Assembly: GCA_942159475.1 (NCBI GenBank)
Contig: OW804095.1
Coordinates: forward strand, 57,130,773 to 57,194,772
Source: Sthenelais limicola
Lineage: Eukaryota > Annelida > Polychaeta > Phyllodocida > Sigalionidae
Direction: 5' to 3'
DNA length: 64,000 nucleotides
The notes beneath the pieces were generated by a model that made no database searches, was not told the origin of the DNA, and saw nothing but the letters and a program-made list of their open reading frames with translations. Below, in pieces: positions 27,701-45,133 of the stretch. Within the stretch, counting starts at the first letter, position 1. Each line of letters starts with the position of its first letter. The translations under genes were made by a program, and so were the position numbers.

Positions 27701-30700
27701 AAAAAGGGAAGGAAGAAGGTTCGTTCCCATTTTTTATTGCTGACCTTTATACTGGCTTTTCGTGAGATGTGACCCCCTTTTTCTTTGGGAAAACAATGTC
27801 TGTATTCTAGACAATTACAAGCTGTGTGAGCGAACGCTCAGTTGGAAACGGGGTATGAACCCGAGACCTTCGAGTTAACTTATTACTTACGTGGGAACTA
27901 AGGTCAACCGTATAATGGAAATAGGTAGGTATCAAGTAACATTCCCATTACATGCATCACACAATGCCACGCGTCCAAAAATTAGATTTGCCTATAATCT
28001 TGCAGTTATATCGATTTTGTGTACATTATGTACTATCTCTTTCAATAATTTATTTTCTTGGCACCAAATGAAATGATGTGTTGCTTCCAGTGCTGGGACC
28101 AGAGGCAAGCATAATTATTTAAAGACCATTGTTTTAACTATAAGTTACTTTAATTATTATCCTTTTTCCTTTTTCTATTAATAATTTGTTTTCACTATTA
28201 CGAGATGCATGGATAATGAAGTGCAGGCATCCACTTGGAGCTTAATAATGATCAGTTTTCATCCTTAATTTTACCTGAAACTATACCAATGGTGTCTATA
28301 CGGTATATCGATCGATTGTCAAGCGGAATCGATAGACCAGTTTTGTTTCGGATAATTGTCAATACTTTTTAGGCAATGCCTCTATGTCCATCTCTTTATA
28401 AAACAAAAATAGAAGTGAATTTCTGCACATTCCACAAGTTCAAGCGACGGTTGTTATTTCCCTTCGCTCCCTCGTGTAACACAGCCTTCCGTGAAGGAAA
28501 TCTGACAGCTTCCATGAATTATTACTGAAGACAGGGCTTCCATGCGAATGCACTGTCTAACCCTATACGCTAAGCAAAAGTTTGTGAAGGATACACTATA
28601 TCATTCATTTAACAGGGATGCTTTGCCAAGAAAGTAATAATTATTTCAAATAAACAGGTTTGCAATGGACCCTCTCCAAATCAATGCCAAGAAATCGATA
28701 TCGGATGAGAAAAAAACCCCACTTCGATCACGGTCGATGGCAGAATAGAAACCATTACTGAAAATGAATTTCAAAATGGTAACAAAAATGTTTATTTTCT
28801 AAACACACACATCAAACATACAATATATGTTAACAATAGTCACATAACATAGTATATAAATGACTCGATCGAAAATGCACACTACTGACAACTGGGTGCC
28901 ATTTTCTTCACACGGCTGGATCTAGCATACCTATCCAATAGTTTCCTATCATTTTGTGTAAAAACGCACCTACACTTTCACGCATCAGTGCTCTTTTTCA
29001 ATATTAAATTATCTCTTTTATAGAGCGTAACACATACAACATTTGCTCGATACTTTCAATTGTACACATGGAATGACCTCATCTACCAAATGACGTATGG
29101 GTAAAATTTAATATTGAAATGCAAATATAATAATAATGTAATAATAATGGCAATCCTAGGGGGAAAATGCCTATATAGAATCCTAGGCTATGTTGCTCTG
29201 ACGGCAGTTCAGTGGATAACTCGGTTCGGAGAAATCTCCCCAGTAAGCACCCACAGACTCACATTGGTAAAGCTCACTGCATTCATACGAGATAGTGAAA
29301 TTTCGAATTAATCGACAGCGAGTTTTAGAGGCTTAAATACTCTCACCGACCAAGTTATGCCAATTTAATCGACCACTGCGACCACCGGAACGTCCCCGTA
29401 TTTATATACAGTGAAACCACACAAGTGCATCTTACGATATTCCTTTTCAAGGAAGTGCATTGGGTTAGGTTATCTTAAACAAGATAGTTACAATGGCAGA
29501 CGATACACAAAGGCAGCGCGTACATCTAGCTTACTCGTAGAATTATTCCAACGTATTACAGTAGGTATATGTTTTAGGAATCTACCAATCAGCTCAGAGC
29601 TTGGACAGTTGAAAATGAATGGATAATTAAGTTACAAATAGAACAACATAAATCTGTAAAGGCAATTAAACAAACAACAAAATGTCCATTTTTAAAAGCA
29701 AAACGCTTTTTCACTAAAGAGCCGGTAACAGTTGTATGTGGCAATCAAACTTAACAATCTATGACTATGAAATAAAGAAGTTTCTCTCGCCCTGGCACAG
29801 ACTAGACACATTATAGCTATCTTTAGAATCCAAGGATGGATACAGATGGTGTCATTGCGTAGAATCACAGACAAACAACGGAAGAAGCGGTTGACCTAAC
29901 TTCATTCTGCAGGCAAAACCTGCAAATGAACTTCTATCATACTCGATGAATAGAACGTAGTTTATAAACCAGATAAAAATGTCCCAATCTAATGGCGGCC
30001 TTAGTGCTACATTAGCTATTAAATTAGTAGGCCTTAATCAATATTTGTAGATTTTGTGAAGGGATCGTTTTTTAAAAATAATATTTGGCCTCCAAGATTA
30101 AAAAGAACATTAATGAAGTAAATAAAATTAACGAGACATTCCATAACCTCTTTTTCAGAGGATTTCCGGGAATCACATTAAAGTCAGAGCGGAAAGAGGT
30201 GTTTTATAAAAGTAGATCACAGAATGTTCACATACAAAGCCAAGGACATGGGACAATTATCACGCTTTCCGACAGACATTAACAATCTCTATTAATTCTG
30301 AACAAAAATACAGCAGCAGCAACATCGCTTAACAGAACAATGCGATACAGTGGCAAGTGGCGGCCAAATGATATATATGTACCACCATCCGTAAAACAAC
30401 TGAAGCAAAATTTGAGAGGCAGATGTCAAAACACCATTATTCGATTCTGAATTGAATGTTCTCAGATAAATTCGGTACCGTATATATGTGGCCGAATAAT
30501 TAAAGACGGACTTCAAAACTCAGACTGATGATCCGTCAATTTCTTGACATTAAGAAAGCTCCTTATTGTAGGTAAAGATCAAACTGCCGGGAGACACGAT
30601 CCGTCACTAGATCGCGAACCGTTTGTCATTTCCTACATAATTATGGGTTTAATTCTTACTTTCCCATCAGACATAAGTGGAGACCGGCTCAAAGACGCTA

Positions 30701-31935
30701 AGGCGACACCTACCAACATTTTACCATACTACTAGAAATATTCATTCTCCAGACACTCTAGGTGGCGGCATATTACATAGTGGTATCAACTCAAGACTCG
30801 AGCATTCGAACCAGTTGTCTCCTTTTCTGTTTTTAAAGAAAAGCAAGACGTCAATAAGCCATATATAAAGAGATGGGAATTGTCGCTGATTTAGGTATCT
30901 CAAAGTGAATAAATCATTATGTTAGATGAGTATTGTACACTGTAGAATTGTATGACTATAGCATCAAAGAATATATTATAATATAGATATACTCAGCATC
31001 TTAGGTAATCCTCAAACCGTTATACGTTAATCAGTGTAGTAAGGCAAGGTGCTGTTGAGGCGAGTTAATAGAAGTGTGCCTTAAAATGGCATGTGACTAA
31101 TTCTCAAGAGCATGGATAGTTTAAATTAATAATGGCAGAATTTTTTAAGTAAAAATAATCTGTGAAATAAATTGTTGACAATTTTCGTAGTCACACCAAT
31201 GTAGGTTATTCACGACAAATTTAAACGCAACATAAGGAATCTAACTGCGTCATTTTAAGAACTGAATCAGATCCTGGTAAAATTACACCATTTCAACAGC
31301 GACATTTCAATTGTGACAAAAGGAATATCGTATTTCAATAAATTCCTTAGTTATCCTCTTTGCAAAATTCTGAGCTATTTGGTATATGAGGAAAGAAAAC
31401 AGTTTGAATCAACACACCTTTCCAATGAAATATTTCTCGCCTCAATGTTTTATGTGAATACAAGAATTTCCATATTAGAAAAAGAGGCAGTGTATATATG
31501 CCAACGCAATAATTAGCTCAGGGGGAGGAAGGACTATGACTATGGGAGAAGTTAATGTATAGATCAGGACTTTCAACAGAAAATCAACACGTCATATGAA
31601 TACGATATTATATTACTGCTTAACTATAGGAATGTGATGACCCCATGCTGAAACATGCTCTCTCCCATACACTCAATACATAATGCTTCATGAACCATTT
31701 CAGAGCATATATGAATATTAGGGGCTCAACTCATACATTAAAATGACCCATTGACTTTGATCACATGTCTGAAAAACGCTGGATTGTTTGAATGCTCGAT
31801 TCCAGATAAGACGATTCCGATACGGATAGTGGCCAATGCGTCTTTTCCCAACGCGATTGACCCTTCTTTCCTGTAACCATGGAAGTACATCATTTTCATC
31901 CATAGAGCTGCTGCCAGGGTTGGAGCGTGTTGTTC
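24795..31935. other. Intergenic region downstream of macroH2A, no supported gene
   Basis: The right-hand part should hold the 3' UTR of the minus-strand macroH2A gene, but I could not place a polyadenylation signal with confidence. The rest has short unrelated reading frames; the longest (27043-27375 -, 25834-26175 +) resemble no family I know. Confidence 0.45.
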
Positions 31936-39295
<7,360 letters not shown>

Positions 39296-39969
39296 TGTGG
39301 TAGTGAGGGTTGAGCGAGCGGACGAGGAGGATGCTATAGTTGCTCCTATAAATTGAACGTGAGTGTTGAGGTTGTGGTGAAATCGCCTGGTTGAATCAGT
39401 GGATCGTGTCCAGGCAGCTCCTCGTAACACTCAACCTGGCTGTTCCCGGCAATCATCACACCCCCTCTACCAGCGCAGGCCCACTAACCCAGTTATCCGC
39501 TTGTCTTCTCACGTGGACCATGTAGATTTATAGATGTCAGAAATTATAGGGGCTAATCAGGGATAGGGATATTATCAACGAATATGGGGAACATGGACAC
39601 CTGTTATTTATATAAAAATTTTGCACTAAATAAGGCCCATGACATGTGTACGGTAGGCCAACTTATAAACATTCTACCCTTTAATCCCAATTTCCAAATT
39701 TATATTTTGTTAAAATTACAATTGTAGCGCCAATTAACATGAGATTTCCATTATTTTTTAATTGAAATCACTGATGTAACCATGGCAACCGAGCATACCT
39801 ATGCTCCAGGAGTATACCTATGCTCCAGTCTTGTGTATGTCACCACTCTGGTAGAACTCGGGCCATATTTTGGGCTGTATTGCCATTTTACTAGTATGAG
39901 TTCACATTGAGTCTACTTTGTTTACTTCTTCCTAGAGCTAGATATGTGATAGTTCCATGTTTATAACAT
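39296..39969. promoter_or_regulatory. macroH2A: Likely 5' UTR and promoter region of macroH2A
   Basis: Exon 1 and roughly 39050-39480 are richer in G, C and CpG than the flanks, as at many ubiquitously used promoters. The transcription start was not located. Further out, TACCTATGCTCCAG occurs twice at 39797-39829, and the rest is AT-rich. Placement is inferred from position and base composition only. Confidence 0.35.
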
Positions 39970-40300
39970 TTGATTAGATGTACAATACTCACAGGGTTCG
40001 TAGTAGTACATCTGTGATTCTTGCTCTGCAGACAGCCGTCGGTGGGGGGACAAGAGAAGGAGAACGAGGCTAAGGCAGGGTTTAAATCGGGAAACGTAGC
40101 TTGCACAGAGGAATTGAAAAAACAGCAATATTCTGAGTCCAGAAGAATATTGTCCTGACTGTAGACAGTCGACAACCCGGTGAAGGGGGACATACGCCTG
40201 GGTGGGCGTGGTGGGCTTGTCCCCCCACCGACGGCTGTCTGCAGAGCAAGAATCACAGATGTACTACTACGAACCCTGTGAGTATTGTACATCTAATCAA
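39970..40300. mobile_element. Fold-back element with perfect 85-bp arms, related to the DIRS termini
   Basis: Bases 39970-40054 and 40216-40300 are exact reverse complements over 85 bp around a 161-bp centre. Inside the left arm, CTTGCTCTGCAGACAGCCG resembles the DIRS terminal repeat (CTTGTCTGCAGCCACCG). The next 25 bases (40054-40078) are identical to the DIRS 5' leader on the other strand (45072-45096). It therefore looks like a non-autonomous, internally deleted relative inserted in opposite orientation. An alternative is that it is part of the DIRS 3' end, such as an internal complementary region. Confidence 0.6.
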
Positions 40301-40339
40301 TTCTTGTCTGCAGCCACCGTCAGGTGGCAGCACATGAGA
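40299..40339. repeat. DIRS 3' inverted terminal repeat
   Basis: 41 bp from AATTCTTGTCTGCAGCC to CACATGAGA, the exact reverse complement of 45093-45133. Its first two bases overlap the fold-back arm ending at 40300. Confidence 0.85.
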
Positions 40340-40500
40340 TATTTAACTCACAATTCCTCCGGTTACCATCAAAGGTGAATACGTTAAGTCCTTTCTCCTT
40401 AAAGTTCGTAGTCTTAAGACGAAGATAACTAGTCCTTTTGCTGTAAGACTCGGACAGCATAACTAGGACTCTCAAAGTTCTTTTGAAAAAGAAAACAATA

Positions 40501-41745
40501 CTACTCAGAAGAAACGCGAGAAGAAGCTCTGGACTGCTTCTTGTCTCTTTCCTTGTTGGCGAAAGCAGACAACAAATGAGTAGAAGTAGCTGTTGTCACG
40601 TTAATTGGCTTGTGGTAAAAACGCCTAAAAGTGTTCTCATCTTTCCACATAGCTGTCTTCATAATTTGGTCCACAGGGACATGCAGCGCAGCTAGCTTTG
40701 AAGCAGTGGCTCCACGCACACTGTGAGGTCTGAATACATTGGTATTGAGTCCACTCGCCGAAAGAATGCATCTAACATACTTAGCCAAAGTACAAGTCAG
40801 AACTGGCTTAAAAGGCGCAGTATGACTAATGAACAACTGGCCCACTGAATTTCCAGCTGAATCCTTAGGTCGAAGATCTGACGTCCTGAACATATAGTGA
40901 CGTAGAGAACGAAGAACACACACTTTCTCATTGTCAGGAAAAGATTCCATAACGATGGAACCTAAAGCTCTTCCCACAGCTGAAGTCTTTATCTTTTCCG
41001 ACAGAAGAATAGTGACCTTATCCTTAGAGGCAAAAATAATATCCTCACACTTAAGAGTCTGTAAAGTCTGCACCCGCTGAGAGGTGACCAACATCATTAA
41101 CGTAAGAGTCCTCTGGGTTAGCTGAGGCAAATTGAGGCCCGCTAGAGGAAACAAAGAAGCGATGTAGCCAAGTACTATGTCCGGATCCCATGTCTCAGAG
41201 TACCTCGTCTTAGGAGGCCGCTTGTTGAACATTCCTCCGATGATTCTAGACACAGTCACTGAAGCTCCAAAAGTTTCATTCCTAATTTTAGGCATAACTG
41301 AAGAAAGAGCAGAACGAGCTGAAGCAACGGCTCCATAACCCATTCCTTGGTCGTAAAGATCACACAGAAAATCAATCGCCTGATTATAAGTGGGAATTGC
41401 ATATGGAATATCATTCTCATAGCAATAGAACTTCCACTTTCTGTGATAAGTACGGTAGGACTTCTTCGTGTTCTTTGACCAACTATCCAAATAATGTTCC
41501 TTAGCTCTAGATGAAATTTCTAACTTATCCACCACCTGTTTCAAAAGAGTGCGGCGAGAAGAGAGCAACTCGCAATCTTCTCGTCCTGAAACATGTCCTT
41601 TTGAGGAACGAGATTTCTTCTTCCTTTTCTTATGTACAGAAGTTGTCTGCTTCTGGCTTTCATCTGTGGGAACCAGGGTTGAGACGACCAATTCGGGGCG
41701 ACAACAATCGCTCGAATTCTTTCCATCTCGATCTTCTGCAGACAC
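40501..41745 (-). CDS. DIRS tyrosine recombinase (YR)
   Basis: A frame of up to 414 codons for the enzyme that integrates the circular DNA copy. The N-terminus is Lys/Arg/Ser-rich (residues about 38-50), followed by a SAM-like core-binding domain (85-175) and a catalytic domain with R224 (SQR), H341-x-x-R344 (HSVR), W367 and Y377 (RRFYHK), the full phage-integrase set. It overlaps the end of the RT frame by about 205 nt in another phase. The listed first codon is GTG; an in-frame TAG lies just upstream and the first ATG falls inside the core-binding domain. Translation must therefore rely on splicing, frameshifting or a non-AUG start. A splice-acceptor-like TTTTAG at 41763-41758 is well placed for this. 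Confidence 0.85.
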   Translation of the reverse strand: MSAEDRDGKNSSDCCRPELVVSTLVPTDESQKQTTSVHKKRKKKSRSSKGHVSGREDCELLSSRRTLLKQVVDKLEISSRAKEHYLDSWSKNTKKSYRTYHRKWKFYCYENDIPYAIPTYNQAIDFLCDLYDQGMGYGAVASARSALSSVMPKIRNETFGASVTVSRIIGGMFNKRPPKTRYSETWDPDIVLGYIASLFPLAGLNLPQLTQRTLTLMMLVTSQRVQTLQTLKCEDIIFASKDKVTILLSEKIKTSAVGRALGSIVMESFPDNEKVCVLRSLRHYMFRTSDLRPKDSAGNSVGQLFISHTAPFKPVLTCTLAKYVRCILSASGLNTNVFRPHSVRGATASKLAALHVPVDQIMKTAMWKDENTFRRFYHKPINVTTATSTHLLSAFANKERDKKQSRASSRVSSE

Positions 41746-43484
41746 CTTCCTACCAGCCTAAAAGGAGGAAAAATATAAGGCCGTGAGAATTGCTTCCAAG
41801 AAATAGAGAAAGCATCAATAAATGTAGAGGAAGGATCAGGAAACCAGCTAGCATAGATTTCAACCTTGAAATTATGTCTAGAGGCAAAAAGATCTACGTC
41901 CGGAGATCCAAATTCTGAGCAAATATGGTCAAAAATTTCTTGACTGAGAGCCCACTCTGTGTCCTCCGTCAGTTGTCTACTAGCCAAATCCGCATCAACA
42001 TTTTCCAATCCAGGAATGTGAGAAGCAGAAAGCCAATTTCCTCTTTCCTCAGCCCAGAGCCAGATTTCCTTAGCAACCTCATTGCAACTCGATGATTTAG
42101 TGCCTCCAAACTTATTGATGTAAGCAATAGCAGTTGTGTTATCACAGCGAATCATAATGTGGGTATCACACACATCACCAGCAAGAGCAAGAATGCCCCA
42201 TTTAATGGCCAAAATTTCCTTGGTGTTAATATGATAATTCTCCTCATAATCATCAAAATAACCTTGAGCCATTTCTTCATCTAGAACAGCACCCCATCCA
42301 TGATCACAAGCATCAGCGAACATGGTGAGGGAAGGAGCGAAGGTCCTAATCTTCCTAGTCCTCCATGGCAGATTAGACCTCCACCAGCGAAGATCCTCAA
42401 TCGCTGCCTCAGAGAGAAACATTCTAGCAGAAAAATCACCAGCATGATACGCCAAAGCTGCGATTTTGTCCTTCTCCAAGCTTTTGTAATGGGCTAGGCC
42501 ATAGTCAATGCCACTGCACAAACTTACGAGTGTTCCAGTTAGAGAACACACCTCCTGAATGGTGAACGAACAACTCCTATCCTGAAGGAATCGCTCAACC
42601 CTCTCCAAACATGCAGATCTCTTCTCATCTGGAGGGTACACAATCATCTTTGAAGAGTCAATGAAGAATCCCAAGAACTTCATCACTTGAGAAGGCACAA
42701 TTGTCGACTTTTGAGGATGCACAAAGTAGCCTAACTTGCACAACTGTTGCATGGCTAACAAAACTGAATTCGCACACTCCTCTTTTGTTTGTCCCCACAG
42801 GAAGCAATCATCAATGTAACTGAATCCGAAACCCCCCTGTTCATGAACAGAGGAAAACACAGGTTTCATTGCTTTCGTAAACAACCACGGAGCTGGGGAC
42901 AAACCAAAAGGCACAGCAATATATCTATAAAACTTTCCATCCCAAGGGAAAGCAATATAAGGTTGCGACTCTCTATGCAGGGGAAGAGAAAAATAAGCTT
43001 CCTGTAGATCCAAAGAAGCCATAAAAGACCCTGGTCTTAACATTTCCAACGCTGTTTGAAGATTATCCATCTTGAAATGAACCAAAGGTAAATGCTTGTT
43101 CAAAGCAGTAAGATCAAGAATTAATCTCCACTTATTACCTGGTTTCGGAGTCACAAACACATTAGACAGATACAAGATCTCCGAAATATCTGTCTCAACA
43201 ACAACTCCCTTAGTGATCAATTTCTGGACTTCTTCTGCTACTGCAGCTCTCCTTTCAGGAGCAAAAGAATACTGATGAGGAACGTTGAATTGAACTGGCG
43301 GCTTAAGGAAATTGAGCTTCACTCCACGGACAATACCCAAAGTGTCCGGGTCCGAAGTAATTTTCTCCCATTCCTGGAGGTAAAATTTTAAATTTCCTGG
43401 TCTGAAGGACAACACAGTTGGGCCCTCAGAAGTCAAGGTGAATGAGGTAAGATCGGTATCAAGAGAGTCAAGAAGAAATTGCAC
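41541..43484 (-). CDS. DIRS reverse transcriptase-RNase H
   Basis: A 647-codon frame that copies element RNA into DNA. RT fingers and palm: KWRLILDLTALNKHL, SLDLQEAYF (D159), VPFGLSPAPWLF, and the YIDD box at residues 223-226 supplying the two catalytic Asp. RNase H: FADACDHGWGAVLD (D391), NTKEILAIKWG (E423), RCDNTTAIAYI (D448), VDADLASR (D498). Residues about 515-610 (PDVDLFASR..FPPFRLVGR..APNW) resemble the extra domain after RNase H in DIRS elements, called methyltransferase-like; I am unsure of its activity. The first codon in this frame is GTG, not ATG, and the frame lies -1 relative to gag. It stays open upstream within gag, so a -1 frameshift is a plausible start. Confidence 0.88.
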   Translation of the reverse strand: MQFLLDSLDTDLTSFTLTSEGPTVLSFRPGNLKFYLQEWEKITSDPDTLGIVRGVKLNFLKPPVQFNVPHQYSFAPERRAAVAEEVQKLITKGVVVETDISEILYLSNVFVTPKPGNKWRLILDLTALNKHLPLVHFKMDNLQTALEMLRPGSFMASLDLQEAYFSLPLHRESQPYIAFPWDGKFYRYIAVPFGLSPAPWLFTKAMKPVFSSVHEQGGFGFSYIDDCFLWGQTKEECANSVLLAMQQLCKLGYFVHPQKSTIVPSQVMKFLGFFIDSSKMIVYPPDEKRSACLERVERFLQDRSCSFTIQEVCSLTGTLVSLCSGIDYGLAHYKSLEKDKIAALAYHAGDFSARMFLSEAAIEDLRWWRSNLPWRTRKIRTFAPSLTMFADACDHGWGAVLDEEMAQGYFDDYEENYHINTKEILAIKWGILALAGDVCDTHIMIRCDNTTAIAYINKFGGTKSSSCNEVAKEIWLWAEERGNWLSASHIPGLENVDADLASRQLTEDTEWALSQEIFDHICSEFGSPDVDLFASRHNFKVEIYASWFPDPSSTFIDAFSISWKQFSRPYIFPPFRLVGRCLQKIEMERIRAIVVAPNWSSQPWFPQMKARSRQLLYIRKGRRNLVPQKDMFQDEKIASCSLLAALF

Positions 43485-43486
43485 CT

Positions 43487-44848
43487 CTAATATCTCCTTG
43501 AATCTCGACGACGGTGATAGTCGTCTCTGTACGGACGATCCCTGGATCTGCTCCGTCTCCGATATGAGCGGGACCCCTGTCCGCGACGATTTCCTCGGTA
43601 ATTCCCCTTGCCGCGTTTGTTCTCGCTGTCGCCCCGAGTCTTCTGCTGGCCACCCCCTTGTGGGCGATAAGGAGGCCTGTCGGAGTTTTTTGCTTGGCCA
43701 CCCTTCTTGCCTGAACCATCCTGTTTATTCTCAACAATGATGGACAACTTCCTACTTGACTCGAGAGATTTTATGCTGCCCTCCAAATCATCTCCAAGTA
43801 GGGAAGCCGGAGTAGAAGGAAAACGCTTTGGGTTATTAGCCAAATCCTTATAGGTCTCCTTAAGATGCTTGCCCATCTCCGTGCGACGTTGCTTGGTAGA
43901 AATAAACATATTATAAAAACCAGCAATGGCAAGAGCATCCCTGCAAGCATTCAAACCAGAAACGACGGAAGCTGAAGCCTTGTCTCCTGTGACAAGACCC
44001 TTGATTTCACACAAGGCATCTGCCGCACGCACAGTAGCAGTAGCCTGAGCCAACAACATAACTTGCAACTTCTTATGATAGATGTCAAAGTTCTGTCCTG
44101 CCGGAAGCAAAGCCGGCCAAACTAGAGCTGGTATCTCAGGTGTTTGTAAACCGGGAACGTTCGACGGTCTCTTATTCCTCGACTTCACCTCATCAAACAC
44201 CTTTCCAGTTGGAGGCGTAGAGAAAACATTCTCCAAGAAACGCCCCAACTCCTGGCTTTTGATGGGAGGACCAACATCACCTTTGGCAGTCATTTCCTTG
44301 ACGAAAGCATCGAGGATACCAGCACAATCATCAACAATTTCACCCTCCTCACGCTCCGGCTGAGCGATAATAAGGGGATCCTCCTCCTTGTTTACATTTT
44401 CAACAGGTAAAGACTCACGTGAAGAAGACCTGCTTGACAAATCATGGCGACTTCTCCGACGACCAAATCTGGCCGGACTTTCTGAAGAAACTCTAGACCT
44501 GCGACGTTGTGACCTGAAGAAGTAATCTCTGTAGAAATCATCATGTAGCGAAGAACCACGGCGAGGAGAATCCAACGAAGCCGGTGACTCTGGTCGTAGG
44601 TAAGCACGTGCCTGCTGCTGGGATTGACAGTCAAGTCTCTCCTGCGCGGCCTGGGTCGAAGAAGCTAATTCTAAAGACGCAACTCTAGAATTCATGCTTC
44701 TAACAGCAGAATTGACTACATCCAATTTGCCGCCGAAACCATTCATTTTCTTCAGAATGTCGCCCAAAGTTGGTTCAGGAGGAGGAGCGCCGACTCTTAC
44801 CTCGGCCACCAAGAGTGGAGGCCCGTCATCATGCTGGCTGTCCGACAT
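43487..44848 (-). CDS. DIRS gag-like ORF1
   Basis: A 453-codon frame with a true ATG at 44848 and a TAG stop at 43489-43487. DIRS ORF1 proteins are thought to coat element RNA. The N-terminus has a short predicted helix (LGDILKKMNGFGGKLDVV), then Ser/Arg-rich segments (RSQRRRSRVSSESPARF) and a conserved central region (FDIYHKKLQVMLLAQATATV). The C-terminus is strongly basic, with RG and RS repeats suited to RNA binding. No CCHC zinc knuckle is visible. The stop is 2 nt from the first listed codon of the RT frame. Confidence 0.75.
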   Translation of the reverse strand: MSDSQHDDGPPLLVAEVRVGAPPPEPTLGDILKKMNGFGGKLDVVNSAVRSMNSRVASLELASSTQAAQERLDCQSQQQARAYLRPESPASLDSPRRGSSLHDDFYRDYFFRSQRRRSRVSSESPARFGRRRSRHDLSSRSSSRESLPVENVNKEEDPLIIAQPEREEGEIVDDCAGILDAFVKEMTAKGDVGPPIKSQELGRFLENVFSTPPTGKVFDEVKSRNKRPSNVPGLQTPEIPALVWPALLPAGQNFDIYHKKLQVMLLAQATATVRAADALCEIKGLVTGDKASASVVSGLNACRDALAIAGFYNMFISTKQRRTEMGKHLKETYKDLANNPKRFPSTPASLLGDDLEGSIKSLESSRKLSIIVENKQDGSGKKGGQAKNSDRPPYRPQGGGQQKTRGDSENKRGKGNYRGNRRGQGSRSYRRRSRSRDRPYRDDYHRRRDSRRY

Positions 44849-45092
44849 TTTGGAAACACACGAGCACGTGTATATTCCAAAGGTAACTCTCCAGACAAGC
44901 AGTAAATGATAAATTTCAGTCTAATTTAGCTGCTGTCGAGACTCCTGATGACAATATCAACACAAACGGACGTCAAAAACCACTTTTGAAGAAACTTGGT
45001 GCCCAAAAAACTTCGGAAGTTTTGACGAAAGGACGGGAACCCGACCTGCGCTTTGATGCGTAATCCGTAAACTGCCTTAGCCTCGTTCTCCT

Positions 45093-45133
45093 TCTCATGT
45101 GCTGCCACCTGACGGTGGCTGCAGACAAGAATT
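45093..45133. repeat. DIRS 5' inverted terminal repeat
   Basis: The exact reverse complement of 40299-40339, followed inward by the leader (45072-45096 shared with the fold-back element) and about 240 nt of untranslated leader before gag. Confidence 0.85.

Larger units (their letters stand above)
40299..45133 (-). mobile_element. DIRS-like tyrosine-recombinase retrotransposon, near intact
   Basis: 4835 bp bounded by inverted terminal repeats that match over 41 bp (40299-40339 and 45093-45133). Minus-strand order is gag (44848-43487), RT-RNase H (43484-41541), tyrosine recombinase (41745-40501). Inverted repeats plus a recombinase with R..H-x-x-R..Y place it with DIRS elements, not with LTR retrotransposons or the split-repeat Ngaro/PAT groups. 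DIRS elements copy through RNA and integrate a circle without target-site duplication, and none is seen here. All three frames are open with catalytic residues present, so the copy is young. It lies about 1 kb upstream of the macroH2A start codon. Confidence 0.85.

Noticed and set aside
39891..40292. 133-codon minus-strand frame at the fold-back element
   Set aside because: It lies across the inverted arms and the spacer, resembles no protein, and is explained by the repeat structure.
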